From Ignelater luminosus (taxonomy: Eukaryota > Arthropoda > Insecta > Coleoptera > Elateridae): a stretch of 64,000 nt of DNA. The stretch spans positions 5,806-69,805 of the forward strand of contig VTPC01008133.1 of the NCBI GenBank assembly GCA_011009095.1. The letters are read 5' to 3'. Below the pieces are notes generated by a model that was not told where the DNA came from, made no database searches, and saw only the letters and a list, made by a program, of their open reading frames with translations. How positions within the stretch are numbered: position 1 is the stretch's first letter; each line of letters begins with the position of its first letter. Made by a program: the position numbers and the translations under genes. This document shows, piece by piece, positions 38,096 to 49,186 of the stretch.

Positions 38096-39189
38096 TATAC
38101 AGAGTGTTTCCAGTTTATGTAGTCAAACGTCGGGAGGTAATACAACATCGAAAAAAAAGTGTTCTTTGTTGAATAGACTTATATGCAAAAACGCTTAGTC
38201 TTTGAGATACAGGGTGTTAAAGAATACATCTTCTCTCTAAATATGCACCACTGATAAAGGCCGATTGACATTATCCCTTTTTCTACCTATTTTTTTAGGA
38301 TCAAACTTGAATCTATTTTTATCTTAGAATACAACCTAGTTTCGAACCAAGTTTTGGTCATTTAACATGAAGTTTACGAAGGTTACTTTTTTACTTTGTT
38401 TACCTTAACCTCAATTTATATCTCAGTTTTTATAAAAAGTTTTTGTTTACAGCCAACTGCTATTCGTTTGTTTATGTGTTACAATGTTGAATTAAAAAGC
38501 TAAAAAATTATTCCATCATCGTAACAATTGGTAATGTTGAAACGTCGTTTAGTGCGCAAGTCTAGGATAGAATTTAGCATCAAAATAGGTCCGGATCTAG
38601 TTTTTAATCTACTTTTTAGCAGTTTTTAGGATGAAAAAAAGGAAGGTATTTCATATTATACGGAACCATCCTAGACGTCTAAGTTCTAATTTATAGCGAA
38701 AAAAAAGGTTGAAAATAAGATAATGGCAATCAGCCTTAAGGTTGTAAGATAGCAGACACCTCATAAGCCCTACACGAAATTACTGCGTTATATTTCAGCT
38801 ACTTTGCCTCTCTCGGGAGTTTTAAAAGATTTAAATTACTCGCAGTGTATTATAGCGGAAAACACCACAGTAAGTTTGTTTGGTGAATTGAGTGTAGAAT
38901 ACAAAAACATTAGAATCAGTTAGTTTTTCAGTGGCGTAAGGGCATCAACTACTACAAAAACTGCAGAAAGGTGAATTTCTCTTAATAGAAACCGGTACAA
39001 GAAATTTCAGCACAATAGCATATGTTGTATTTGCAATAGCAAAGAAACAAAGAATTTCTAGGAAAACTTTGTCACCCTGTATCTCAAAAAGCGCGTTTGA
39101 ATATAAGTTTATTCAGCAAAGTACACTTATTTTTCAATGTTCTATCACCTCCCGATGTTTGACTACATAAACCGGAAACACCCTGTATA
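38096..39189. mobile_element. TATACAGAGTG-ended inverted-repeat element, about 1.1 kb
   Basis: The left end TATACAGAGTGTTTCCAGTT faces the complementary right end ending ACACCCTGTATA. Arms match over about 130 bp (38096-38225 and 39065-39189). A second, nested inverted repeat lies inside (about 38248-38298 and 38698-38742). An ACAGGGTG motif also lies within the left arm near 38209 with its mirror near 39075. No transposase frame remains. Confidence 0.8.
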
Positions 39190-39220
39190 ATAAACAAAAT
39201 AAAGCAGGAAAGTTCACCTA

Positions 39221-40382
39221 TACAGGGTGTCCCGAAAACATACCGGCCTCAAATTAAAAGCGTATTCTAAAGGCTCATTTACAACCAATTCACTAATAAT
39301 TGCACACTTCAACCGCGAAGTCCGAATCTCGTGTTAAGTATATGGCACCACTGGTGGCTGTTTAGATATGTGTTCTGTGGTTTACAGTTTCGTTATCGAC
39401 CTTGACTCCGGTAACGAAGTTTAAGCATGCAAAATTGCAAACTGCAAACCTCCACATCAAGTTCTAACTAAATTCAGTTTTGACACATGCGCAGTTTATC
39501 TTATTTAAAATGGGCATTTGCCTGTTTTTGATTGTGATTCTGCTAAAACCTAGAAAGTCGTAAAATTGTTTTTATTACGTTTTTTATTTGTAAAAAGCTG
39601 CGAACCTGAAAATCAATTTGCAGTTAAAATAAAAACAAAAATGTTGAGTTACAACTCCAAGTTAGTAAATGTGAAATTTAGATTCCTTTAAAGTGTTGGT
39701 TTTAAATGTTTTTTATAATAATTATGGACGATAAAAAAATTAGTTGTGTGTTGGTGTTAAATAGTGTGCCTTGATATTGTTTCATTAAATGTCATTTTTT
39801 AATGGGTAGAGTGTGGACACACTTGTGAAAGAATAAAGACAAAAATATACGTTAGCTCTCTACTCGCACGGCGAGTGTAAAGGATAGAATAAGAATTTAC
39901 TGTTAAAATTTTTCTTCTTTCCTTTATATCCACAGTGTGTTTGACAAGCGTGTTCACACTCTCCCATTAGAAAAATGACATTTAATGAAACAATATCAAG
40001 GCACACTAATGTTAAAGAGGCAATACGACAATACCATATTGGTAGTATAAAACGCAACCAACACAATTCAAGAAGATACTGGGTACATTCAATTCTACAA
40101 AAGCGTCAGTGCCAGGGACATTATGAGCATCTAAATAATATCAAAGGGTTATTTTTATATCCACAAATTACCACATTCTTTGTAATTATGTCGGTAATAA
40201 CGAAAGCTAGCAAATTAGAACTCTATTTGTAATAATATTCTAAGAGATGTCACTGCCCAAAAATTCATTTTCGAAGTTGTAATTTCCTGAATTGTAAATA
40301 ACGAAAATTGATGCATTGACACAATTCAGAATTGGATTCTATAAAAATGACGCTGCTTTCGGAGTGATTGTAAATGAGCCAA
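39221..40382 (+). mobile_element. Truncated TACAGGGTG element with a PIF/Harbinger-like fragment
   Basis: The left end is TACAGGGTGTCCCGAAAACA. GGCTCATTTACAA near 39272 is mirrored by TTGTAAATGAGCC at 40368-40380, and a strong internal inverted repeat pairs 39766-39823 with 39949-40010. The plus-strand frame from about 39975 includes SRRYWVHSILQKR, which resembles the region before the nuclease domain of insect PIF/Harbinger transposase-derived proteins; downstream it degenerates. The far right terminus is missing. The Harbinger assignment rests on one short motif and is tentative. Confidence 0.45.
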
Positions 40383-40519
40383 GTTGTTAATTGTCCTTAT
40401 AAACAGAATTCTAGAGGTGACAAAATGTGTTGGTCTATCGGTATTTAGGTAAAACGAGGAAATGACGTTTCATTGTTCCTTTTTAGACTTTCTGGGAATT
40501 TTAGCTCGTTTGGTAAAAA
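40383..40519 (+). promoter_or_regulatory. Probable promoter / 5' UTR of LUC7L3
   Basis: Only about 140 bp separate the preceding element from the LUC7L3 start. A CRE/ATF-like ATGACGTTTCAT lies near 40462-40473. No TATA box is evident. The regulatory role is inference from position. Confidence 0.3.
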
Positions 40520-43500
40520 ATGGCTGTGTTAGCAGCAGCTGCATTGCTCGATGAACTTATGGGAAGAAATCGAAATGTTTTACCAAATGAAAAAGTAAAA
40601 GAATTAAACTGGGAAGATCCAGAGGTAAGATTTCTGAAACGTTTCTTATAAATATCTAAACAGCTTTAAAATTGCGTCTTCACAGGAAAATTCAGACATG
40701 CATGAATGTCATTTTTAGTTCCATTTCTTGTATGCTGTTTTAATACCGAGTCGTTTATTTTCAGTATTGTAAATATTTTCTCGTTAAATTTTGCCCTCAC
40801 GACCTTTTTGTAAATACAAAAGCTGACTTGGGTGCATGCCCGAAAGTTCACGATGAAGAGGTGCGAAAGTTATTCGAAAAAGCCAAGGGACATCGAAAAA
40901 TACAGTATCAGGAAGAGTTTATTAGATTTTGTACTTCCATGGTGAATGAAGTAGAAAGGAAAATACAGAAAGGTAGACAACGATTAGCATTAAATAGTAA
41001 ACAAGAAATTACACCTTCGAATCCTGCACAAATACAACGTAATCAAGAACAGATTAATATTTTAAATGAAAGAATTAATGGATTAGAAAAAGAAGCAGAA
41101 CAGGCAGGAAACGATGGAAATGTAGAACAAGCACAAGGATTGATGAAGTTGTGTGATCAGCTTAAAGAAGAACGAGATGCCCTTAAGAAACAAAATGAAA
41201 ATGGGTAAGTTGTTTGATCTTTTGACTTACTGTTTGTGATGTTTATTTTACAATTTATGCTAATGACAAGTACATTTGATTTTAATGATGAGAACTATAA
41301 AGTGCAAGGAAGGAAGTTTCTGGTATCAGTTTGAACTAGTGTTTAAGCTGAGGACATTTTCTTAGTTTGTAAAAATAAATTTTTACTATTCAAAATTTTA
41401 TTCCAGCTTCAACACTGGTGGAAACTGCATGTGGTCTGGATTAGACTGCATGAAAATCAGTTGCTTTGGTGGTCCAATGTGCAAAGATTATGAGAGCTGA
41501 AACATAATATTTTAAAAATTGAAATGGAAATTTTAAAAGATGGTATTTCTTAAAACGATTTCTTTTTAAGGCATTGGAGTGCAACTGCTGAATTAGCTGC
41601 TGCACAAGAAAAACAGATGGAAGTGTGCGAAGTTTGTGGTGCTTTTCTTATTGTAGGAGACGCTCAACAACGTATTGATGATCATTTAATGGGCAAGCAG
41701 CATGTAGGGTAGGTTTGTTTTTTCTATTCTTTGTGTGCTGCTGGATGGTTCATTTCATGGTGTAAGTTTTGTGGTGTGGTGGTGTGCATGTTTTGCAGCT
41801 ATATCTCTTGGATATGTGGTATCAGTTTCAGAAGAAACCAGAAGATAGTATGCATTATTTGCATATTTACGATGAAGGAAACAAAATTTACTATTGTAAT
41901 AATTAAACATAAGATACGAAAAATAAATAAGTACAAAACATCTAGGAATGCAAAGCATAACCACAATGAACTCCGTTTTGTTACTTTTTTCAGACTTCGA
42001 CAGCCATTTTGACCATGTTCCCGAGGTGATATCAAAAAGACAAAAGTATACGTTTGTCTTATTCTTTTGATGTAGAATACAATTCTAAAGTAAAAAAAAA
42101 TATTTTTGAAAATTTTCCAATTTTTGGCCGCCATTTTGACCATGTCCCCAAAGAGTTATCAAAAAACGAAGATACCACATGGTCTTTAGTTTTTGATATA
42201 GAATCCAAATCTGAAGTTAAAATTTCAGAATTTGACAAAAATGCGGACATACATACAGACATACAGACATACAGACAGACAGACTTTGCAAATTCAGTAA
42301 CGATTCCTTCAGAGTTTGTTGAAAATATTTACAACTGCTTTTATAACAAATTTCTAGTCAGTTTTAAATCTTAGGGTTGAATCATGAATCAACAGATGGC
42401 GCTTTTGAATGAAAGCCAGTTGATTGTGATACAAAGTACCGACACCGAACAAAGTATGATCGCAAATTGAGCTCAATAACGATTTTCTTTCCGCTTGAGG
42501 CACTGTTGATCTACGTTGAATTTGACAAGTTTAAACGTCAGTTGATAAGTTTGAGGTTACTGAAATTTAAATTTTAGAAAAAAGTAATTATTAATGCTTT
42601 GTTGTTGCGTATTATTTATTCTTTGCAAAGTTTGCATGAGCAAGTATATATTTTCTATTACCTTGTCGTCATCTTCATCACTTTCATAATTCTGTTTTTA
42701 TAAATTGCTGTAAAACAGATTTTGTAGTGGTTGCGCAACCGTTTCCGAATAAATTGGACTAATCCAGATAACTCTGTCACGTAATTTGTATGATCAGATC
42801 AGAAATACGAGTTTCCGAAAATGCATTATTTATTACATTTTTCTAAAATTTAAGTTTTAATAACCTCACACTTATAAACTGACGTTTGAACTTGTCAAAT
42901 TGAACATAGATCCACAGATCTCTAGCGGGGAGAAAATCTTTATCGAGCTCAATTTGCAATTGTCTTTTGTATGGTGTCGGTACTTTGTATCACAATCAAC
43001 TGGCTTTGAAAGGAATATTCAGAATAGATACAAACTAACCTGTAACATGAATGTAAATAAAATCATGAACGTAAAGAAAATGTTATACCACGGCCGACTG
43101 TATATTTTGTAGAAATTTAAAATGTTAAACCAAGGCCGACTGTATTTTGTTCAAATTAAAAATGTTTAACCAAAGCCGACTGGATTGTTAGTACAAACTA
43201 AAAGTGTAAGACCAAGGCTGACTATATTTTTTAACACAAATTAAAAATGTAAGACCAAGGCCGACTGTATATTTTGTAGAAATTAAAAATGTTAAACCAA
43301 GGCCGACTATATTTTTTGTACAAAATCTTCAAGTTGTTTTGATAACATAGTGGCTGATGTAATAACTGATGAGCATAAGTTCATAACAAGTCTCTTTTAT
43401 AGTGTTTTTGATTATTTGTGAATGTCTCTTCCGAAACTGATGTCATGTACAAACTGAACATATTTGAGTTCTACAACTGCTTCACCATTATACTCACACT

Positions 43501-44398
43501 ATGATTGATTTGAAATGATCGTAATTTCAATTTTAATTGTCAGAATGACAGTTCTAGCTTGAAAGTTAATTTATTAAGAGTTGGAATTTAAGTTTTCTGC
43601 AATTTTCGGTAAATAATTATAATAATTTATACTTACCTTGTATATTGGAACTACTTTCAGTATGTATTTTTTAAATATAGATATGCAAGATTAAAATTAG
43701 CAATTGATGAAGTAACAGCTGCCGTGCAATCAGCTCGAGATGAAAGAAGAGGTGTTAGAGATGATAGAAAAGATAGAGATAGAGATAAACCTAAAGAATT
43801 AGAAAGAGAAAAAAGTGAACGTAGAAGAGAATCAGATAACAAGGAATGCGATCGGGCTCATAGAGAACATCGTGACAGATCTGAACATAGGTAAGTGTTA
43901 GCATGTAAATATTGTGAAATTATTTGATGTTTTATTTTGTGTCAGGAGTTCAAGTGATAGAAGAGATAAAGAAAAAGATAAAAAGGACAGGGACAGGAGA
44001 GAAAAGGATGAAAGAAGGGAGCGTGACAGAGAACGAGAGCGAGATAAACAAAGGGATCGTGATCGTGAAAGAAGGCATCGTGAACGAGACCGTGATCGTG
44101 ATGCAGGTAATTTGTTTTCATTTTATAAATATGTGAACTACTTTGCCCAATGATGAGAAAAATGAATGCTAGGGAGGGGCATGCTACACAGTTAGTTCTG
44201 CATATGATCATTGTGGTTATATGATTGTGGCTGTCAGTTGCCCAATGTGCAAAGATTATGAGAGCTGAGGGCTTTTATTAATGTAATGATAATTTAATGT
44301 TAACATAAATGAAAACTAATGAAGATTCAGTAACTTATTTCTTGGGTTTTGTAGGAAGGGATTCAAGAAGTTCACGACATTCCCATCACCGACGATAA
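40520..44398 (+). CDS. LUC7L3: LUC7-like protein 3 (U1 snRNP-associated splicing factor)
   Basis: Six exons: 40520-40624, 40765-41204, 41571-41708, 43681-43890, 43946-44106 and 44355-44398, giving 365 residues, all GT-AG and in phase. Sequence seen: LLDELMGRNRNVLPNEK at the N-terminus, a CCCH zinc finger (C37, C45, then GACPKVH), a helical region with EVERKIQKGRQRLALNSKQE followed by a coiled coil, a C2H2-type finger (CEVCGAFLIVGDAQQRIDDH...KQH) and a highly charged Arg/Asp/Glu tail. The RLALNSK segment fits the LUC7L3/CROP branch better than LUC7L/LUC7L2. LUC7 proteins bind U1 snRNP and influence 5' splice-site choice in the nucleus. The tail is shorter than in vertebrate LUC7L3. Sequences just after the stop (CTCAG|GTAGGT) could allow an alternative 3' end. 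Confidence 0.93.
41940..42330 (+). mobile_element. SINE body copy in LUC7L3 intron 3
   Basis: It begins with GGAATGCAAAGCATAACCAC, contains CATTTTGACCATGTTCCC twice and ends in a CATACAGACAGACAGAC run followed by TTTGCAAATTCAGTAACGA. It is homologous to 33090-33395 and to the body of the SINE at 49187-49605. Confidence 0.7.
42411..43008. mobile_element. Inverted-repeat element (MITE-like), about 600 bp
   Basis: The left arm starts AAAGCCAGTTGATTGTGATA and the right arm ends with its complement TATCACAATCAACTGGCTTT. Arms match imperfectly for about 135 bp (42411-42550 and 42870-43008) and include GAGCTCAAT-type motifs on both sides. The centre encodes nothing. The ends differ from the CAGGGTG family, so this is a separate family. 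Confidence 0.75.
43083..43325 (+). repeat. 42-bp minisatellite, about six units
   Basis: The core AAGGCCGACT recurs near 43092, 43134, 43173, 43216, 43259 and 43301, with a roughly 42-bp period. Units also share ATTTTGTAGAAATTAAAAATG-like filler and differ by several substitutions. Confidence 0.85.
44145..44272 (+). ncRNA. Candidate C/D-box snoRNA in LUC7L3 intron 5
   Basis: A C box (ATGATGA, 44150-44156) and a D box (CTGA, 44265-44268) are flanked by a perfect terminal stem GCCC (44145-44148) with GGGC (44269-44272). The 23 bases before the D box, CCAATGTGCAAAGATTATGA plus GAG, recur in intron 2 of the same gene (41474-41496), again directly before CTGA. Intronic location in a splicing-factor gene fits insect snoRNA hosts. 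The length (128 nt) is above the usual 70-100, and I could not identify a target. Confidence 0.4.
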
Positions 44399-47300
44399 TT
44401 ATTCCATCTCTATGAGCAGTAAGGCTGCTCGGCTCAGGTAGGTGGCATTCTTGTGTTTATTCTCCTTCTCTTTCAGGTCCACATACAGGTTAGTGATTGT
44501 CAACCCCTTTATTTGTATTTTTTTCTTAATTGTTAAAAGGCATGTGATCGTATTATTTGTAAAATTTTATTAAAAATATTAGCATTATAATGAATGGCTA
44601 CATTCAAAGTCATCAATCGATCGCATGCCTTTTTTCATGTGTAACTTTTATAACTTGCCCCTGGTGATATTTGTAATTTCCAAACTTATTTTTAATAGGT
44701 TATGTTTTTATAAGATGTGCTGATCAGTAGAAATTCTACAAAATATTTTACATTTTTGTTAATCTTCCAGCATACAAAAGTGCAAGTTCCTAAGAATCTC
44801 CTATGTGTTTTAACAAATCTATGGTCTAGTAGGCATCGTTTCTTTCCGGTTGTAAACAATTCTATCGATTGATGGCAATTAGTAATTGTCGATCTTAATG
44901 GCATGCAAGTTATAAACATAACCTAAAATATAAAGTTTTGTAGACACTTGTCAATATTCATAATTTGAGGTTAAGAATTTTGATTGGATATTTAAAATCT
45001 TCAGTTTTTGGCGGTTCAAGAGTGGGGTAACACCAACAATGAAGTCAAATTCAAATAATCTAGAAATATGAAATAGTTGGTATCTTTGCTAAAGGATAGT
45101 GTACGATAAAACATTATACTCATGACTTACTTAACCATATATTTGTTAGTAAAAGGCTTTCAAAATAAATAACTATTGGTTGTTTGATTTATTTATTAAG
45201 ATTTCATATTATTTATAAAATTACTACAAATATTTAGTTTTACACACTTTAATTTAATTTTACAAATTCTAGGTTAGGTTCGTTCTCATACGACATTACC
45301 TGACATTTTATATTTGAAACTCTGAAAATTTGAAATTTAAAAATCAATGTCATTGTAAAATGAAATTTATTTTATGTAAATCATTGTTGTAAGAACATGT
45401 TTTTAATCAACCAGCATGTTCTTGTGCAAAATTGCACAGCCATGTCTTTTAATTTCATTATCAGATCTTGATGAATAAATAATAATAGATAAAGACGTAC
45501 AGATATAGAGTATTAAAACTTACCACCACCATTCAACAGACTGCGACGATTATGGATAATACTAAAGCTCCTAAGCATTTATGATTCTATATTACCAGAG
45601 TTACACTCCCTTCTTTGAAGTTAACACCTGGGCAATTGGATGGCCATTTTTAAATGTGCTCTTGCTATGTAAAAATAGCAAACACTGATTCTTTTTCTCA
45701 TGAAAATTTATAGCCGTATTGACACCAAACAATTTCTTTTTAACACTAATAAAGAAGCAAGATCATTGCCTGCTTGACCAAATATTTTGTTAGACACCCT
45801 GTATAGGATTGACAACATTTAGTTTATAAAGGTAACTAGTTGCACTTTATAAATTTATTGTTTTTAATATAATATGAAGAATCACTACCTTATTTATAAT
45901 ATTATTATATTTCTAACTGACTTAATGTTTTTACGATTATCCAAAAAGTCTTTCAGTTTTAGGTGGCTATGAATTATAAAACATATTTGTTTTTACTGCC
46001 TACTTAATGAAGTTGTTTTTCCTCTAACCTCGAAACGTGATATAAAATGAAGTATATGTGTGTCTAGAAAAAGGTCTCCATAGCCACCTTGGACTGAAAG
46101 ACTTTTTGAACACCTGCTACATTAATATTGCTTTAGTCGGCATCCCAAAATCTGAAAACACTCCTACATTGAAAACCTTCAAGCATTCTTATTACACATT
46201 ACTACTTACTGATCAGCACATCTATGAACTACATAAATCAATAAAATTAAAAAATAAGACGAATGATAACATTTTGAAAGGTGGTTGTAACAATATTATT
46301 GTATATAAACGTATTTTTTATTCAGGTAGCTTTTTTCTTTATAATTTATATTTTCAACTTACGTACTGATATATAATTCTTTTTTTTTTGTTTCTTGAAT
46401 CAAAACAAAAATTGTCTATTGGTTGAACATATGGTCTGACACCATTTTGAGTTGATCTTTTCAGCGCAATCATGCAGTCGGTCGAGTTTGGCCGGACAGA
46501 TATTCGATTCTTAGTTTCTCGTACGTGCCTTTTAATGAGGTATTTATAGTATAAGACATTTGTTAACTCTCTCATACCACTTGTTTGTTGTATTTCCTGT
46601 TGCATTCTGCCTTTAAATTGAGGTATTTATATGTATTCTCAATATATCATTGGATGCCCTTTTAATCTGTTTTATCCAAATGTGTTTATAAAAATTTTTA
46701 AAAATACTTCTAAAAATGCAGGAATTAGAATGTTAAAGTTTCTAGTAGAAATCTTATTTAATTTTATTTTAATTGTTGTATTTTTTTATATAATAAAACT
46801 AACAATAAATAAAATATAAATTGATGTAATTAAAAGTGCATCCATATGTCGACGTGTTGGGCTTCCACCTTCTCAAATAGTCGAGTGCCGCAGATGTGAC
46901 TTGAAAATTATCACATTTGGGTCTTTGCAGTTGGCAACAACAAAACAGGTGAGCCTATCAAGTTACATGGTTACATTTCACCTCCTCCGTTATGGTCATC
47001 ATGGATTATGGTTCTGTTTTCATCGCTGGGTCCATTTTTACGCATGCACTTCAAGAAATATGAGGTGATAATTGTGTTTCTATTTTAAATTTTTTTGATA
47101 ATTTCTCAGTTGACTTTTATATGAGATTTATTATTATACATAATAATTTATAATTTATTAATATTGTAATTTATATATGATGTAACAGATCGAATCCTTT
47201 GGAGAGATAAATTTAAAATGGAAATGCAAGAATGTCGAATAAGTAGTTATTCCGTTTTACTGCAATAGTTGGTAGTTCTTATATAATATATTTGCATATT

Positions 47301-48120
47301 AAAAAAAAATCTATGTTCGTTTCATGTAAGTAAATGAAATAAAATACAAGTTTACTGTAATGGTTTACTTATTTCTTTTTCTTTTTTAACCCTAACTATT
47401 TAATATTATTTAACCTAAGTATTTAAGATCTACTTACAGTCATTTTAATTACTACAGTTAAATTTTTTGAAAATAGAAGAAGTTATCATAGTTCTTCTGT
47501 AAGAGAGTTTAAAAGGCACAGGAAGAAGAAAGATCTAATAGATTTCTAACTACAAGCACTTTTTGTTCTTTTTTTTTTTGATTTCTTTGCCACTTCAAAT
47601 AGAACTTATTTTAAATAACATGTATGATATAATTAGATTTAATAATTATGTTTTTAACATTTTTAAATTAAATTACAGTAATAATTAAGAATAATGGAGA
47701 ATAGTGTAAGAATATAAAAATTAAAAGCATAAATTGGACTAGAATTACTACTTTTACAATTATTATGGCATTATTTTTAGATTTTAGAATTATTCAAATC
47801 ATCTGATAGTCACCACGAAGAATTTCAATTGTTATAATACTGTTTAAAATTGATATTTTTATCAAGTTTTTGTATTCATCATAAACATCACAATATGGGT
47901 TATAGCAGTATCTTTTAGCAATAATTCTTATAATGCATGGTTTTATGATATTTTAAATTCAAAAGCTATTAAATCTCCTTAATAATTACCAGCTTCAATT
48001 AAAATACTAAATGAGCAATCACTCAAAATTATGTTTTTAGACTAGATTATTAAAAATTAGAAATCGAGAGAAAGACTTATCTAGAAGAACAGCAATAAAT
48101 TAACTGAGGTATGGTTAATT
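44399..48120. other. Gene-free DNA after LUC7L3
   Basis: It contains the LUC7L3 3' UTR and a probable small inverted-repeat element (annotated separately). A solo CACCCTGTATA end lies near 45793-45805, and a short hairpin pairs AGTCTTTCAGTTTTAGGTGG (near 45948) with CCACCTTGGACTGAAAGACT (near 46083). A 20-bp direct repeat (GAGGTATTTATA context) sits near 46537 and 46620. No protein gene is recognised. Confidence 0.5.
44693..44928. mobile_element. Small inverted-repeat element
   Basis: TAGGTTATGTTTTTATAA at the left faces the complement of TTATAAACATAACCTA at the right, an element of about 235 bp without coding capacity. Target duplications are not clear. Confidence 0.4.
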
Positions 48121-48124
48121 CCAA

Positions 48125-48577
48125 ACATATACACACATTCACCAGAAACTTTTAAAGCCAAACAAATTCACTTCAAGATTTAAACCAAATTTTCAAAGCT
48201 CAGCAAATCTGCATGAAGATAGAAAAGTTTGAAATTAAATTTTTTTTAAAGCTTGCGTTAACACACATACATTTGTTGGAAACTTTTAAAGCTCGACATA
48301 CCTGCTTTGAGATTGAAAACAAGTTGCTTGTAATTTTGAAATTAAAAGTTTTTACAATTGGAATTACATAGAGTTTACTAAACATACACACAGACATTTA
48401 CGAGGAACTTTTACAGCTCAACAAATCTACCTCGATATTGAAAACAAGGTTGTAATTAAATATAAGCTTGACATTAACTTACTTCAGAGTTGGAATTACT
48501 AAAAGCTTACATATACACACAATATGCCAGGAACTTTTAAAGCTAAACAAATCTAACTTGAGATAGAAAATAAGATT
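48125..48577 (+). repeat. Degenerate tandem repeat, about 125-bp unit, four copies
   Basis: Units begin near 48130, 48262, 48386 and 48515 with ACACACA followed by GGAACTTTTAAAGCT-like sequence. Each continues with ACAAATCT, GAGAT.GAAAA and an A-rich part. Copies are clearly diverged. Confidence 0.75.
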
Positions 48578-48768
48578 GAAATGTGTGATTGCTAACTCGA
48601 AATGAGAAAATATACATAAGACACTAAAGATATGAACTAAGTCTTCCCCATAGTTAAAGAGTTTTTTTTAATGTTTTTTAAGATATAAAAAATTAGAACT
48701 CATGTGGGAATCAAACCCACAACCTTGGTACTCAAGACGGCAGCTCTAACCAATTGAGTTTACCGAAT
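48578..48768 (-). mobile_element. tRNA-derived SINE, copy 1
   Basis: On the minus strand the head reads CTCAATTGGTTAGAGC (A-box-like) followed by GTGGGTTTGATTCCCAC (B-box-like), then a tail TTATGTATATTTTCTCATTT. The acceptor stem cannot pair, so it is not a functional tRNA. It is followed by a second copy in the same orientation. Confidence 0.75.
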
Positions 48769-48967
48769 TCTCCATGTGTAGTTAACATGAATGTGACAGA
48801 TATGTGTTGAACCTAATTATTGCAATGAGCCTACTACTAAGGATTCACTTTAACAATTTAGGTACAATTTATGGAATTACTAAGGTGTTTGTAGTAGCAG
48901 TCCAAATAATACTTAATCTTGAAATAGATAATCGTGATCATATGCCTGACCAGCAACGACAACTGAA

Positions 48968-49165
48968 ATATGTGATCATTAATTCAAAATGAGAAAATAT
49001 ACATAAGTCACCAAGGATATGAACTCTTGTCTTCCCCATAATTAAAGTATTTTTTAATACTATATAATTTCTAACATGTAGAAAAATCAGAACTCATGTG
49101 GGAATCAAACCCACAAACCTGATACTCCAGACCAAAGGTCTAACCAATTGAGCTTAGCGAGTTTA
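48968..49165 (-). mobile_element. tRNA-derived SINE, copy 2
   Basis: It has the same head (CTCAATTGGTTAGAC, GGGTTTGATTCCCACATGAG) and the same tail (AAGAGTTCATATCCTTGGTG then TTATGTATATTTTCTCATTT) as copy 1. The body is short compared with the plus-strand copy that follows. Confidence 0.75.
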
Positions 49166-49186
49166 CGCTTAGGAAAGAGCTTGCTA

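Larger units (their letters stand above)
41709..43680 (+). other. Intron 3 of LUC7L3, with three repeat elements
   Basis: This 2-kb intron holds, in order, a SINE body (41940-42330), an inverted-repeat element (42411-43008) and a 42-bp minisatellite (43083-43325). The remaining 350 bp show nothing recognisable. Confidence 0.85.

Noticed and set aside
41286..41351. A 65-nt C/D snoRNA (TGATGA to CTGA) in LUC7L3 intron 2
   Set aside because: The flanks do not form a terminal stem, and the boxes alone are expected by chance in AT-rich introns.
46354..46605. An 83-codon minus-strand frame
   Set aside because: No recognised motif, no splice partners and an internal 20-bp direct repeat at its start; looks like chance or a repeat remnant.
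48696..48768. A tRNA gene on the minus strand
   Set aside because: A- and B-box-like motifs are present, but the acceptor stem does not pair and the same sequence recurs with a SINE tail nearby.
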